From: Sipunculus nudus | Taxonomy: Eukaryota; Annelida; Sipuncula; Golfingiida; Sipunculidae | NCBI GenBank assembly: GCA_026874595.1 | Contig: CM049312.1 | Span: forward strand, 79,581,429 to 79,645,428 | DNA length: 64,000 nucleotides | Reading direction: 5' to 3' | Shown: piece by piece, positions 38,231 to 50,920 of the stretch | Position numbering within the stretch: the first letter of the stretch is position 1 | Layout of the letters: every line of letters begins with the position of its first letter | Position numbers and translations under genes: made by a program | The notes under the pieces: generated by a model | Databases searched by the model: none | What the model was told of the DNA's origin: nothing | Seen by the model: the letters and a program-made list of their open reading frames with translations, nothing else

Positions 38231-38504
38231 TCTGCTGTATTGAAGGGTAAATTATAATTCAACATCATTAAGGTATACCGCTGACGATGTATCAGCACAT
38301 TCATATAACAAGATATTCACTATAAAAGTAAAATTCATAATGGTATATGTCTTCATGTGTTTAAAGCAATGGGATTGCCTCTAATTTACCAAGTAATGAC
38401 GAGAAAACAATGTACATAAAGTAAATTGCAATTGCCGTGATAAAATACGTTATATATTCTTTCTAATGTAGATACCATCTATACAATGTGGTTTTGGTTG
38501 AGAA

Positions 38505-38510
38505 AATAAA
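38505..38510 (+). terminator. Polyadenylation signal, gene D
   Basis: AATAAA about 275 bases after the stop of D, followed by an A-rich stretch. It is the first canonical hexamer downstream. Confidence 0.5.
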
Positions 38511-38845
38511 ACTTTGAAAAAACAAGAACACACATTTTGAGCTATTTTATATTTTAATTATGCACCATTTACTTATTAGTGAATGTCAAGCTTGTTTGTG
38601 GAATGTAATGTCACAACAATAAATGGGTTAACTGCATATGTGCGAGGTTGGGAGCAGAGAATATAAAAGGGCTGTTCCGTTTGTACATTGGTGGTGCTAT
38701 TTGAACGTAATTGTGGAAGCCAATGTGCTGATCCCTCTGGTCTTTTTAATTTATTCTGTTGGATGTTACCACCTTCAATATTTAGTGCTAGCTTAACTAA
38801 GTATGTACATCTGCAGAATTCGATTCTAGTTTAGGACTACTTCTC

Positions 38846-39155
38846 AGGGTAGTAGCACATGCTTTCCATGATTTTATGTCTCTGTGCTAACCAATTCCGG
38901 TAACTGATATACCTGCGGACCCTCGGTTTATAATTGTCCCAATTACCACCGGTTATACCACCGAGGGACGTCGAAAGGCACACTAATTTGTAAGTGAAAC
39001 ATAACAGTGGGGTACGGCCTTCAAGTTGAGTTTGCAGAATGCTCACCCAGGGTTCAAGTTATCCGGTAAAACGTTGACGCAACGGCTGAGATTTGAACGC
39101 ACGATCACCTGGTAATGAGTCCTGTGCCCTAATCCTAGGCCATAGGTGCTGGCGA
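38846..39155 (-). mobile_element. tRNA-derived SINE with a conserved body
   Basis: Read on the minus strand, the head at 39155-39070 has an A box (TGGCCTAGGATTAGGGC) and a B box (GCGTTCAAATCTC). The body continues to 38846 with TTAGTGTGCCTTTCGACG, CCCTCGGTGG, AATTGGGACAATTA and GGGTCCGCAGGTA. The body recurs at 58064-58246. Exact ends not determined. Confidence 0.6.
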
Positions 39156-39159
39156 TGAC

Positions 39160-40104
39160 CACTCTCATCAATCGAATAACAGGTTTGAGTTTTCTACACG
39201 TCCTGTCAAAAGACTAAACAGGGTACACAACAGGACTTCGGACCATGACAATGCTTTAGCTTTGTCTCCTTCTTTTCTGGTTCGTTTTGTGAACGTTTGT
39301 CCGAAACTTATGTTAGACAGTGTAATGTATTAAGATTAATAGGTAAAGTAGGGTCAACTAGGGGAACTGAATCATTATCTAATGTTTTTTTTTCAATTAG
39401 CAAATATCATGTCTCAAAACTTGAAACATCACTAGAAGCGTTTAGTTTATTCATTAACCAGTACACTTTCTCTTTCATGGGTAGGTATTTTATTTCGTTT
39501 TAAATCTCTCTAGCTAAAGGTTCAAAAAGTCCGCCACCAGTTATGTCTATTTCTAATGGTGTTATGACGGTTTGTTTCCTGCACTAAGCTGGTATGAAGC
39601 TCTGCTCATGCCAGATAGAGATGTATCATACAAGCAATCTAAGGAGTAATTTCTTTTTGATTACACGCAGTTTATCAAAAACCAAATCAATTGTTTCTTT
39701 ATTATTACCATGAACACTTTTGCAAAATACCAAAATAACAGCCATTGTTAAGTTGCAAATTAGTAAAAGCCTCTGATCGAGCGCCACTGCTGAACTATTG
39801 AGGTTCCCAGAATGGCAAGCACATTTTGTCACGGAAAAAAATTGAAAATAGAACATTAAACGTGTATTGGTCATGAAGGAGTCAGTTGTTACAGTCGCTT
39901 GTGGTTTTTCAGTAGTGGCGTAATTGTTATTGCGTCCACTGAAGGTTTTGTTTCATGTTTTATTAACACTGAGGCCAAGTTATAAATTATAAATTGGACA
40001 GATTAAAACAAACATTTATTCTTATTTGTATACATATACAATAAACAAAAATGTATGTTCAAGTCGAAAATAGAAAATAGTCGTTCAATCTAAACTTTAT
40101 ATTG
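39160..40104. other. Intergenic, nothing recognised
   Basis: AT-rich with no convincing exon or repeat. Confidence 0.4.
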
Positions 40105-40179
40105 TCAAATTCTATGGTCTCCATAATGAAGATTATTCTCAGTCCACGTTCCTCTGATCACGATCCTTACTGTCTCAAC
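40105..40179 (-). CDS. Candidate terminal exon, unknown gene
   Basis: On the minus strand TTCTTCATGACAG|GTTGAG is a good acceptor. The exon then encodes 24 residues (VETVRIVIRGTWTENN...) to a TGA. Entry in phase 0 matches the phase-0 donor of the candidate exon at 40577-40688. Composition is coding-like and less AT-rich than the flanks. No domain recognised. Confidence 0.35.
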   Translation of the reverse strand, partial: VETVRIVIRGTWTENNLHYGDHRI

Positions 40180-40576
40180 CTGTCATGAAGAAGCAGAGTC
40201 AGTTATTTACAAATATTTAACATAATATCATTTTCAAACAAACCATGAAATCTAAAGAGCAAAAATATATAAATTTATATTTCTGCACTGCCCCCTGTAA
40301 AGAAGAGTAGGTACACCTAACAAAACTGAAACTGACATAGGAAAATGACTAGACTTAAAAGTGACCGACGATATGTGAATTTTTTCTTAACGTAGGTCGA
40401 GCCATATTTAAATCAGTATTTATGTAAATTAGTAAACAAAAATAAATATAAATCAAATATAATTAATAACTCGATTCTTATTCATTATTTATCATTGATC
40501 TAAAGAACAATAAAACAAACGAGAAAGAGTCAAAACATAACGCTACGCCAATTCTCAAACAATTTTGCCAACATAC

Positions 40577-40688
40577 CTGGATGTCATTGATCATAGTAGC
40601 CTTATTCAAAAGCTTCTGAGGGATCCCTTGCAGATCATCCTTGAAGTGAAGCTGCAGCATTATCAGTCTTACGGTTACACATTCTGCC
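40577..40688 (-). CDS. Candidate internal exon, unknown gene
   Basis: Minus strand: acceptor CCATTTTATCAG at 40689, donor ATCCAG|GTATGT at 40577. One frame is open throughout (LIMLQLHFKDDLQGIPQKLL, then NKATMINDIQ) and joins in frame to the exon at 40105-40179. No family recognised. A small further candidate lies at about 41215-41262 (acceptor TTTGTGTTTCAG) but its phase is ambiguous. Confidence 0.35.
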
Positions 40689-42001
40689 CTGATAAAATGG
40701 ATCAATACTGCAATAATTATTATCACAAATACAATAAATAAACCAAACATTGCATTATTAGTGGCGAAAATTTAATACATTGAGTTGTTTCGGAGAAATC
40801 TGGCTTTTTTAGTATGTTTAGTGACATTAACATACACGATTGTTACTTCTTAAGAATAAAGAATAATACAGACTGACGAAAGTAAAAGCAATTTTATATT
40901 GCTGATTACTTTCAGCCGTCTAATAAACAGTGTGGCCCATTCGCTTGTAACCTGACCGCAGTTATATACAACACTTTATCCATACCATTTGAGAAGCTGA
41001 GCCAACAAAAATATTTCCTGATGACAAACATAAAATCTCTTCGAAATGACAAAAGTATGTATCTTTAATATCTTTTATTAATATGCCAAAAAGAGGCAGC
41101 GTGCAAGACTTGTTAATCTATGTACAATTTTATCCATAAAGCACAGTTGTAAGTCATTGGTTTTACATGGCTAGATACTATACTTCCATAAAATCATATT
41201 AATTTTCTCTGACACCTGATGAAGACGGATATTATACAACATGTAATACACCGTCTTTCTGAAACACAAACCGATATGTCAGCATGAAAAGAAATTGCAA
41301 AAATAAATCATCACCAGATGTAACAAATGAGGAGAGTGACACGAGCTTGAATAGTCAGTTGAGGCTCGGATAGAGCACTCAGTTGAGAACACGATAAATA
41401 CAAAACAAAAATACTGTTAAATTAAGGGGAAAGAGAGATTTCCCATCTGCTATAACATACTTATTTACAGGACAAAATACAAGAAATAATTTTTATTTTA
41501 AATGTGAAAGTGTAGCAGGGAATCACCGAGTTACGTAGTTAATGTCTTCACAAATTTATATATTTCGGAAGAGGTGAGACTGTAACTTAGATAAATAAAA
41601 AAATAATAACTCCTGTTCAATCAGATGTCAGCAATGGGGCACTTTAGTATTTAGAAGGCCATAGACGTAATTTACCGTTTCATTAGCAGTGGTCTTTGCA
41701 AAAAGTAAATAAAAACCACTACAATTTTTTTATAAGAAATTATACAAAAGTAACAGAAAAGGGTCTTTTTTCTCAATGCTTCAACCGAACCACATTCTTT
41801 TACGTGATACCAGATAAATACATTATGTATATAATAGTATATTAGATAAACTGTATATTTTATAGTAAAAAGTAGGCTAGTGGTACATGAGCGCGAAACG
41901 TCACGGGACAATTCAAGAAAGTTAAGACAAACCACTATATTTGACAAAACATCAGATTATAATTATAAATTTATTTGAATAGTGAAGAGTGGAATCTGTT
42001 T

Positions 42002-42081
42002 TCATATTCCCCCGTCTGGATCCGTGCTTGTCCATAATGGCATCCAGCAACTACATGTCGCAAAATTATTCCCTGCTAATC
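42002..42081 (-). CDS. Candidate terminal exon, unknown
   Basis: Minus strand acceptor TTTATATTTCCAG|GATTAGC, then 25 residues read in phase 1 (LAGNNFATCSCWMPLW...) to TGA. It could be an alternative last exon of an upstream minus-strand gene, or chance. Confidence 0.25.
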
Positions 42082-42365
42082 CTGGAAATATAAAAAATGA
42101 CAGTTTAATCTATTTTGTTTTTACATCTGTCAATTTCTTCTATTTTGACGAGCACAAAATTGTGTTGTATATATCTTTTATGTATATTTGTCAAGACATG
42201 TTCAACAAATACCTCATATTATTTAGTTTACGTTGGTCATTTTGATATACATATCGGCTAACAGAAGCGACATAAACTAGAATGGGCCTCCCATCCCCAA
42301 ATTTGCAGGGAAACACGAACAACTTCAGAGGTTTGGGGTACACAAAAATTCTAGACTTCTGCAGA

Positions 42366-42550
42366 TTTGACCTTGAAGACGATGGTCAAGGTCACCAGTT
42401 TTATAATTAACTTAAGATTTTGGTAGAAACAATTCATGTATCAACTGTCACCATGAAATATTGAGTGGTTCAAAGGCTATAGTGTCCATAACTAACTTCT
42501 ATTTCTGCTGATTTGACCTCGAACATGAAGGTCGAGGTCACCGGTTTCCG
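42366..42550 (+). repeat. Repeat pair with nuclear-receptor-type half-sites
   Basis: TTTGACCTTGAAGA...GGTCAAGGTCACC at 42366-42396 and a diverged second copy at 42512-42543. The first includes TCAAGGTCA (42386-42394), the extended half-site bound by SF-1/ERR-class receptors. A third copy is at 49254-49282. Confidence 0.6.
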
Positions 42551-42905
42551 AATACTTCTGCAACTTTTCGGCGAAAGGATAACGGAGTAACAGTGATCGT
42601 TATAGCTCAGCATCACTCATCGGAGTTAAAAAAAAACTGTATAACTACGTAGCCATAAAGGTTTCGGAAGATATATATTGAAATTTTATGACTGGTTTAA
42701 CATACAAAGCTAATGATGTGATGTATTATATAATTTACAAAATGATTAGGCAGCCCGATAGGTTGTGTAAATTAATAAACTTTTTCCTCCTTATCCTTTA
42801 CATCCCAGGGCTTTCCTACTCAGTTGTTTTCTCCAAATGTATCAAAATGTAAACAACCAACTACATTAAAACCTTAAGATGCTTGCAAATACTGCAGTTT
42901 TATCC

Positions 42906-43081
42906 TTAAAACTTGGCTTTTTCCATCACCGCCTTGTTCCCGAAATAACCGATGTCTCCTACTGACCCATAAAAATATTCATATAACAATGCCCGTGGGC
43001 CGCCCCCAGTTAGATGATGGAAAGGTTCGTTTTCATTCATGATGAAACATGTTCCATCCACAACTTCTTGGAGATAGAAAA
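42906..43081 (-). CDS. Candidate terminal exon encoding 57 residues, unknown gene
   Basis: Minus strand acceptor TGTTTTACAG|TTTTC, entered in phase 1, open for 57 codons to TAA. Codon use looks genuinely coding (FYLQEVVDGTCFIMNENE, LTGGGPRALLYEYFYGSVGD). I do not recognise a family. Its upstream exons are not identified. Because the transmembrane exon of the lectin receptor (52448-52567) also ends in phase 1, this and 42002-42081 could be alternative 3' exons of that gene, but a separate gene is as likely. Confidence 0.4.
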
Positions 43082-43529
43082 CTGTAAAACATGCATGTCA
43101 TTTTTAAGAATGTTTTAAATAAATGAAAGTAAATAGCTCACCTGTTGTAATCGTCTTCTTTCGTAGGATATATAAATCTCAAGGGATATTTTTAAACTAT
43201 TTAATTTTGCTCGCTGTCTGTGCTAAAGAGGTCAATTTCTGAGAGTTACATCCACCGAGTTTTAACTGGTCCTTGAACTAGTTACTAAACAGACAGTCCT
43301 CACAATTTTAAGGTCAACATGAGGATGGGCTATAAACTATGAAGGTGGACTGCAGTAGCTGTTAACAGGGGTGTTTCATTTTCAAATCTGAGATTTTTAA
43401 ATTTTCCTTTAGAGAATTGAAACAACTATTTTTTAAATTAATTCACTATACATGGGCACTATACTAGGCAGCTTAATGTGTGTGGTCCTTACAGGTTAAA
43501 TTTATATCAAGCTAACGGAAGGAGAGCCG

Positions 43530-43631
43530 GGCAGATTGATTCACTGCAAAGTGGTCTCCGACACTGATCAAGTAATTTCAGGCAGATTGATCCACAGCCA
43601 AATGGTCTACGACACTGATCAAGTAATTTCA
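43530..43631. repeat. 51-bp tandem duplication
   Basis: Two adjacent 51-bp units starting GGCAGATTGAT and ending CACTGATCAAGTAATTTCA, with a handful of mismatches. Confidence 0.85.
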
Positions 43632-44092
43632 AGTCCGCTTACCTCTTGAATCGACAATGTTTACTAAACATATACTATTTCCGCACAATGGATGGACCGG
43701 CTGTTAAACAGTAGAAATGTTCTGGTTTGGCTATTTCAATTTAAACAATATACACTAAGTAAACATAAAATTGGCACCTACTATAATAGTGAATAATTAA
43801 ACTACCCCTTATCAATAAGGATTCCACGTTTCAGAACAATCCATTAAATCACTCTTTAAAAATTGATAGAATGGTGTATATGCCAGCTTCAAAAATGCAA
43901 ATCAAACTCCACGGCAAAGAAAACGAGTTCTCGGGGATCCCTTGCGTACCTATGAAGTTGTCACATTGTAAAAACAATTGACCCATGGGCATGACTCTCA
44001 GCTGAAGTTGACATATATACAGGTGATGTGTATTATTTATTGATGTTATGATCTAGTGACAAATATTTGTTAAGGAACCTTGAAAAATAAGT

Positions 44093-45075
44093 AGAATGAC
44101 TTTCAGAGTGCCCAAAATTATGTTTTTCCCTATAATGCTTAGAAAATATGTTACAGCGACCTTATTCAAGCTCAAGCTCACAAAATATATTTTACAGTGA
44201 CTTTATTTTCGATGTCAAAGTAGACATCACAATGACCTACCTTCACAATAAGAAAGATAATTCTAGATTCAACAGTTACGATTTGTGACTATCAGACTTT
44301 TTGGGTGCTCACAATAGGGTTTTCGGCTCATAGATCACAGAATAACTGTCACAGTGACTAATTTTTTTAAATCAAAGATGATTTGCCAAAGGCCTCTCTG
44401 GATTTCATATTAGAAGGTTGTAGGTCAAACGGTAAAATTTGGAGCAGTGCTTGTCTGTCTTACTGCTCATAATTATATTTTTGGCCAGTCCCTTGAAGAA
44501 TATGTCACCATGACCTAGATTCAGATTTTGAAGGAGATTTGGCCAGTTCCCCTATGGATATAGTTTTATAAGATTCTAGGTCCAATGGTTACAATTTGTG
44601 CTTTGTCAGACAGTCTGGGTGCTCAAATCATACATTTTGTCAGCTGCTCACATAATATAGGTCAGCATGACCTAAATTCAGGTTTCCAGGAAAACCTGCC
44701 TAAGACTTCCCCGGATATTACATTAAAACATTCTAGGCCTAACGGATACAATATGAGTTCATCTGACTTTAGGGGTGCTCAAATCATGTTTTCCTATAGC
44801 TTACAGAATATAGGTCACAGTGACTTAATTTCGTGCTTCCAAGGACAATTACTCAGGGGCTCCCTTCATGTCACATTAGAAGACTGTAGACCAAATGGAT
44901 CTGACTCTCTGGGTATTCAAATTCATGTTTTCGGCCAGTGGCTCTCAGAATATAGGTCGCCATGACCTTATTTCAGGTATCTGAAGAGCTTTGCCTAAGA
45001 CCTCCCTGGATAAACAGTAAGGTGTTTCTAGGTCTGACGGTTACGGTTTGACCCCGTTATCATTTGGTGTGTCTC
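44093..45075. repeat. Tandem array of a ~150-bp repeat
   Basis: Monomers read GGGTGCTCAAATCATGTTTT...CACAGAATATAGGTCACAGTGACCTAATTTCAGG...CCTCCCTGGATATTACATTAGAAG.TTCTAGGTCCAACGGTTACAATTTGTGCC, with 130-160 bp between GGTGCTCAAAT starts (44619, 44774, then the diverged copy near 44910). Each monomer holds a GGTCA/TGACC palindrome, perfect at 44659-44673. Single or few copies occur at 25.5, 35.1, 46.3-47.0, 47.6, 58.4-59.0 and 62.3-62.6 kb. It resembles the short satellite-like cores of bivalve transposable elements; identity not verified. Confidence 0.75.
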
Positions 45076-48000
45076 AAAAATAGAAAAAAATGCGTAAAAT
45101 CTTCGAAAATGTAGGTTGTGCTCCCACATCATTTTCCTTCAACAGCCACGTTTATAAACGATTTGATGAGACTCCCCCTTTAAATTGCTGTGAAAAGCTA
45201 TTAAAAGACGGACGGATGCACGTTGCGCCATGGCTATAACGCACTGGTGAGCTAAATATGTACAGGTGGGGCCACCTGTCTTGCTCAACTGATGCAACTG
45301 ACCATGATAGTCAGCCAACCTAAGGTTCAGTTAATTTCATGACCCACTCCTCAGAAACTGAAATAATAAATTTCATAACAAGAAGTAATATGTTTAGAAA
45401 TTTAAGAGTTAATAGTGCATGACGCAACTTTTAGGTTATTGGTCAAACGTGGTCAAACTGCCCATTATCTGAAAAATACGGAGATTCCGGAGAAAACTTA
45501 AATTCATTGCTTACAAACTGGCACAGTTGCTGTACTTTGGAAGTCAGAAAGATTCGAGTAAAATTTTATTCAACTTATAAAACTCTTTTAGAAGAGATGA
45601 ACTTTTTATGTTTCAAGGAAATCTTTGGGGAGCTTTGTCAGACCTTTTTGAAAGACGTACGATTTACATTCGTTTATCACCTGTCGTTTTTCCATTTTGT
45701 CGCATGCAGTACTGTCAAACTCACTAGACCAATATTTAGTATTGGGACAAGAATATATGCGTAAACGTACAATCTCTTTCAACTTGTAAAGCATATTAAA
45801 ATATGATGTCTCTGGACACAGACGGAGTGGCATATAGACTTTTACATATAAATAAAGAAAATACCAGTAAACGTATATGAAGTCATACTGTTTTTTTTGT
45901 AAATGTGAATCGTATGCGCCAAGATTCTATCTTATGGTATATAACTTAAAAGATTTGCAGCTATGTCCACAACAGTCCTCAGGAACACGCTGAGCAGATT
46001 TTCTAATACGTTTCACTTTATGGAGAAAATATATCTTTCCCCATTTGCATTAAGTGAACACAATTTGTTTTGCTTTGCTGAAATTGTTACGTGACGGTTA
46101 TGTTTTGTCAGCATGACAAATGCAAGATAAAATACAAGTATGGGGCTCAAAATAACTGAGTTTAGGTTTTTCCAGTAGAACTTCACAGCCAAAATGGCTA
46201 TTCCAGGAAATAAAATAAGTTGCCAATGGGCCATAACGTTAAGCTGCTTTGACATACAGGTGATGCATGCATTCATTTTTGATCTTATTGATGTGATGAA
46301 AAATATTTGATAAGAAAACCTCGAACAATGGGTGAATTGAATTCCAGCGTGCTAAAATCATGTTCTTTCTCATATCTCGCAGAATATACGTCACAGTGAC
46401 ATTATTTCAGTTTTCCAAGGAAATTTTATCTTTAATCTTAATCATATTAGAAGCTTTCTATTTCAACTGTAACCAATCATGCAAATTTGTCTTATAGAGT
46501 GCTCAGATAATGACCTTTTACATATCTTGCAAAACATGGATTGATCACTATGTATGATCAAATATCAGCTTTACTAGAAAATTTACCTGAGACCTCCCTG
46601 AATGTACATGTAGACGTTTCTAGGTCGGTTACGGTTTGTGCTTTGTTAAGGTCAGGACTGCTTCATTTGAAGATCTTAAGTATAGAGAGAAACGCGTACA
46701 ATTTAGAAAAAAAAAATAAAGATGGTGCCACTGCTCTTCAGGAAATGTTGAAACCCTGCGTGATCAATATGCAATGAAAGAATCATTGCAATTAATGCAT
46801 AAATAATTCAGATACTGAAGCTTTTGTATCAAATGTTTAATTATTCTGGGGTGCACTCACAGGTCCCATAACTGTAGGAATATATGACACAGAGACTTTA
46901 TGTCAAGTGTCCAAGGACGTTTATTTACAGACCTCCCATCAAGTAATAAGTTTCTAAGTCAAGGGGTTATGGTTTGTGCCCTGTTAACGTAGGGGCTGTC
47001 GACGACAGGACTGAAGACGGGCTTACTGTAATCGCTGTGCTAAGATGATTTACCTCAGCTGAGCAAAAATTCGGATCTCGCGACCCGCTAAATTAAAGCA
47101 GTTTCATATACGCAGTAATGATATTCACAATAAAAAAATAATATTAACAATAAATATAATATGGCATTTTCGGCTATTTGTGTCCCTTTTAACCACAGTC
47201 GCCTATACTCTCATGGATAGAAAGAAAAGGCAAAGGCACAAACGACAAATGTTAAATTTTGCAATAACAAGGGCTTCCTCATTGCATATATGAACTATTC
47301 ATTTACGATATATATTTTTTTTTGGATATTAAAATAGTAAATAATGGGTCATGATGCACAGTGGCTGATTTGGTGGTTGTGATACAAGATACACTTTTGT
47401 GGCCAACTTTATTTGGTCGGAGGGCATTATACATACGCCTATAATTTATGCAAATGCTGTGCCCATGGTGATCTTATTTCCCATGAGAAGGTAGACATAA
47501 CGCTAAGGGCACTATGTTCACAACTCAGCAGCATTGATTTTGACACTATTCGTGACTGAACATTTATAACTGGTTTAAACAGTAGCTCGCAGAATAAAGG
47601 GCTACCATGCCGTTATTATAGGTTTATACTTAGCTAGTTACAGAACATCCCTGGATATTAACTCAGAAGTTTCTAGGTCCAATGATTACAATTATATTTT
47701 TGACCGTTGAATATACATTTGTCAGGAAATAATTTGCAGTCCAAAAAATAAGGAAATTGCTTGAACAAAATACCAATAAATTTCATATGGTATTCATTAT
47801 TACCTGGTTTAACTATTCATGATCTATATAGATACCAGATTTCACATTACTAGATGAACCTAGAGCTGAGAAATTGGCACAACTGCTGTCATTTGACAAT
47901 CTCAAAATACATAGAGAAGTAAGTAAATACTCCCTGAAAAAATTCAGCAGACGCCACTTGTCCTAGGAAATAATTAAACTACTTTTGACCAATAAGAATG

Positions 48001-50708
48001 TCTTTTTCAATTGTGATAACAAATATTTGTCTCATGCACGGAGACAGAAACATTCATCATCTCAAAAGATGTAAGAAATTCTGGATATCTGATTACTTGA
48101 CCTCGAAGATCAAGTCTATTGTCTCCAGTGTTTATACTTCTCTGAGAACATGGCGGAAACATTTGTGTCGATTTTTGAAGTAAAATAAATGCAGTACTTC
48201 AAAAGTTGTAGGTTAATAACGATCCCAGAATTCAAATGGTCACCATTGTTTTAGCTCAGCTGGATGTAAGTGCAGTTTATATTCAACTGATGGATGACCA
48301 AGTCAAGTATTGCTAACAACAAGTTAACCCAGTACACATGTATGCAGTGCCAGTGAGTGGTAAGGATGCCAAACTGTTAGTAACTTGAATAGGGAGCTCT
48401 AGAGAATGAAATAAGAAAGCAGTAGTTTTTAATCCAAGTTTTAGAAAACCATGTCATGTAAATACCTGTTTACATCAGGCAAGGTACTACATAGGTGGTG
48501 TGGTCACTGGCAGCCTGTTATGTAATTTTACTTGGGCAGCCAGCAGTAATCACCACAATCAACCTCTTTTTCTTCATCTCTCCCACTCCTTCTGTCTCTC
48601 TCCCACACTAATCCGATTGACAGGTTCATTAAACAAGATGATTCTTATAATTTCATATTCTTTCTATATTGTTTGACATTTTTTAAAATATAAATTTTCA
48701 TGTCTTCAACTCTATGCTCTACGTGTTGAAAATTTATAATTATTATTTTAAGTTGTTTAATAGTATCATAAGTACTCATTGACACAGGTTGAGGTTTAAA
48801 ATGACCTCGTCATGGACAATATGTTTTATTATAGAATTAAATGTAAGTGTTCTACAAGTTTTGCATTAAGTTGACAGCTGTAAAATCTAATATATTCAAT
48901 CTTATAAATAATTTATCTAAGCACCATGATATAATGTTTTGAATTTATTATTTTCTGAATTTTTAGTTGTTTTACATGTTATTCTTTTAATAATAATATT
49001 GAAATATAACTCAAATTGGTGTATATTTTGTAGCATTTCATGCATATATATTTAGGCTGGTAAAACCTCGCTATACATTACACTGGTACTCTCAATTAGG
49101 AATATTGGGTAAACTGTCTTGGAATTTTAATTTTTGGGTCTCTTGTTTCTACTCTAAGACCTTGGCTGGAACAATTTTGGTGGCAATCTTGAGAAACCAA
49201 TGTTTGCAAAACTTCAAAAGGAATAGGGCTCACAGAATTTACATTTCGGCTGATTGACCTTGAAGATGAACGTCAAGGTCATCATTTTAAGACTTTTTCC
49301 GACATTTTGCTACAAACAATTTGTTTTTCAAATTTCAGGAATAAAAATATGCAGAGCTTCATAGACGATAGAACTGAAAACAATATTTCTCCTTTTGATG
49401 GGGTGAGGGAGGGAAAGACATGATAAACATACTAAGTTTCAGGACACTACATGAAAAAAAAATATGTGACAAACTGACACCAATGCTAATATTTGGATGC
49501 ACAAAAAATAGAGAAAAATGCACATAATAAGAAAAATACAAAATTACAAAAAAAAAAAAATTTCCTGGCACTCCATGTATTAATTATTCAGATACTGGAG
49601 CTCTCGTATAAAAATCTAATCATTTATGTGTATGAAACAAGCCAAAGGTGTTTGAGAACATGATTTGCATTGAAATAAATTCAATGAAGACCCTCCAAGG
49701 GATAATAAGTTAGAAGTTTCTAGGTTCAACGTTTACGAGTTGTTCCCTGTTCAGGGAAGACCAGAAGTCCGGATCGCTATAGCTCACTTGAGGGTAGTCT
49801 TTCAGTCAGCAGAGGTAAAAAAGGTTTAAAATCTGGCATTCCGTTTACTCGAAATGGACAACTGCCCCTGACAGCTGGAAGGAAGTCTAGATTTATTTTA
49901 ACATGCATATATGGAACCGACAATCTAAGAAGAACTGGAAGTACAGACACTTACACAGCTATATGAATGTTTCAAAGTATTCATGCAAAATGGACCAACT
50001 TGTGGTAGAAACATTAAATAGAGTATACATGTTTACGAACAATTTGTTATGAACTAAATGGAAACTCGAATTTTGGGGTAATTGAATTCGCCTGGTGAAC
50101 ATATAGGCATCTTTTTTGGTTGGTTTTATAAGGCAGTTTTGATGAAACTGATGAATCTTAATATGGAAATTGGAACACCTATAAGCTATTCGTTGACATT
50201 TATATTTACATACATAATTAAAATGTAAAAGAGAAGAAAAATATAAGCAAGAGTGGTGTCTAAGAAGGCCTTTTGAGTTATCGAATGAAAGAAAAAAACA
50301 TCACCAATAAGTGCGGAATGGGTGCTATTAACAAACTGGCAAATGTTATACAAATTAGTTGGGGGGGGGGGGGTTACCACGGTGATTCATACTAAATGAA
50401 ATGATGTACAATGAGGCCAGCAAATAGAGTAAAAAAGAGGATTGTTCTCCAAGAAAAGCGAACTAAAGCACAAGCATGCGAGCTAAAAAAGGACGATTTG
50501 TCATTTGCCCAAAGGGATCATTTCGGTTCCTGACTTTTTACAACTTGCACTTGTATTTAAATAAGTCGTGAACGAACCCTGAACAGAATCATCGAAAATA
50601 TATTTGAATTTGTTAAATTTAGTTTTCATTTAAATACCCTCAAGTGATCTACGTCATTTTCTGATTTTGCATATTAACAAAACAAAAAAAGTATACTCAC
50701 GACCTTTT
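45076..50708. other. Intergenic, repeat-derived
   Basis: Further decayed copies of the ~150-bp family (46330-47010, 47580-47700, 49680-49760) and of the GGTCAAGGTCA repeat (49254-49282). A poly-G run lies at about 50360-50372. Open frames here run through repeats and look like shadows. No gene recognised. Confidence 0.5.
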
Positions 50709-50920
50709 TTAAATTGTGTCCACTGCCTCGTACTATAAAACGAACATTAAATATATATATAAAATATTTTAATGATAAATAGAGTTTCATTTGATGTTCA
50801 TACAATATGTAAACGGGGCAGAAAAGACGGCAACTCGATTAAACATTTCAGTAATTACGGTTTATATCAAAGTGGTTGTACGCTAGCTTACCTCTTCCTG
50901 GGCATCTGTTCTAGTTGACC
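50709..50920 (-). CDS. Lectin receptor exons 9-10: cytoplasmic tail
   Basis: Exon 9 (50920-50892) follows TTTATTTCAG and ends GAAGAG|GTAAGC. Exon 10 (50732-50709) follows GTTTTATAG and ends with TAA. Together they encode RSTRTDAQEEYEAVDTI. The second tyrosine motif (YEAV) is here; the first (YVSL) is in the TM exon. The C-terminal D-T-I could also fit a class III PDZ ligand (inference). These exons are small, so they rest on splice sites and phase. Confidence 0.6.

Larger units (their letters stand above)
30205..38240. repeat. Segmental tandem duplication, copy 2 (contains intact LRR gene D)
   Basis: Collinear with 21704-28256 up to about 37741 inside gene D. The last part of D has no counterpart after gene C. 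Differences include repeat-monomer number around 31800-32200, several poly-A/T length changes, and shortening between 35700 and 36000. Confidence 0.8.

Noticed and set aside
44585-44965. 126-codon ORF
   Set aside because: Runs through the ~150-bp tandem repeat; its protein repeats follow the DNA monomer.
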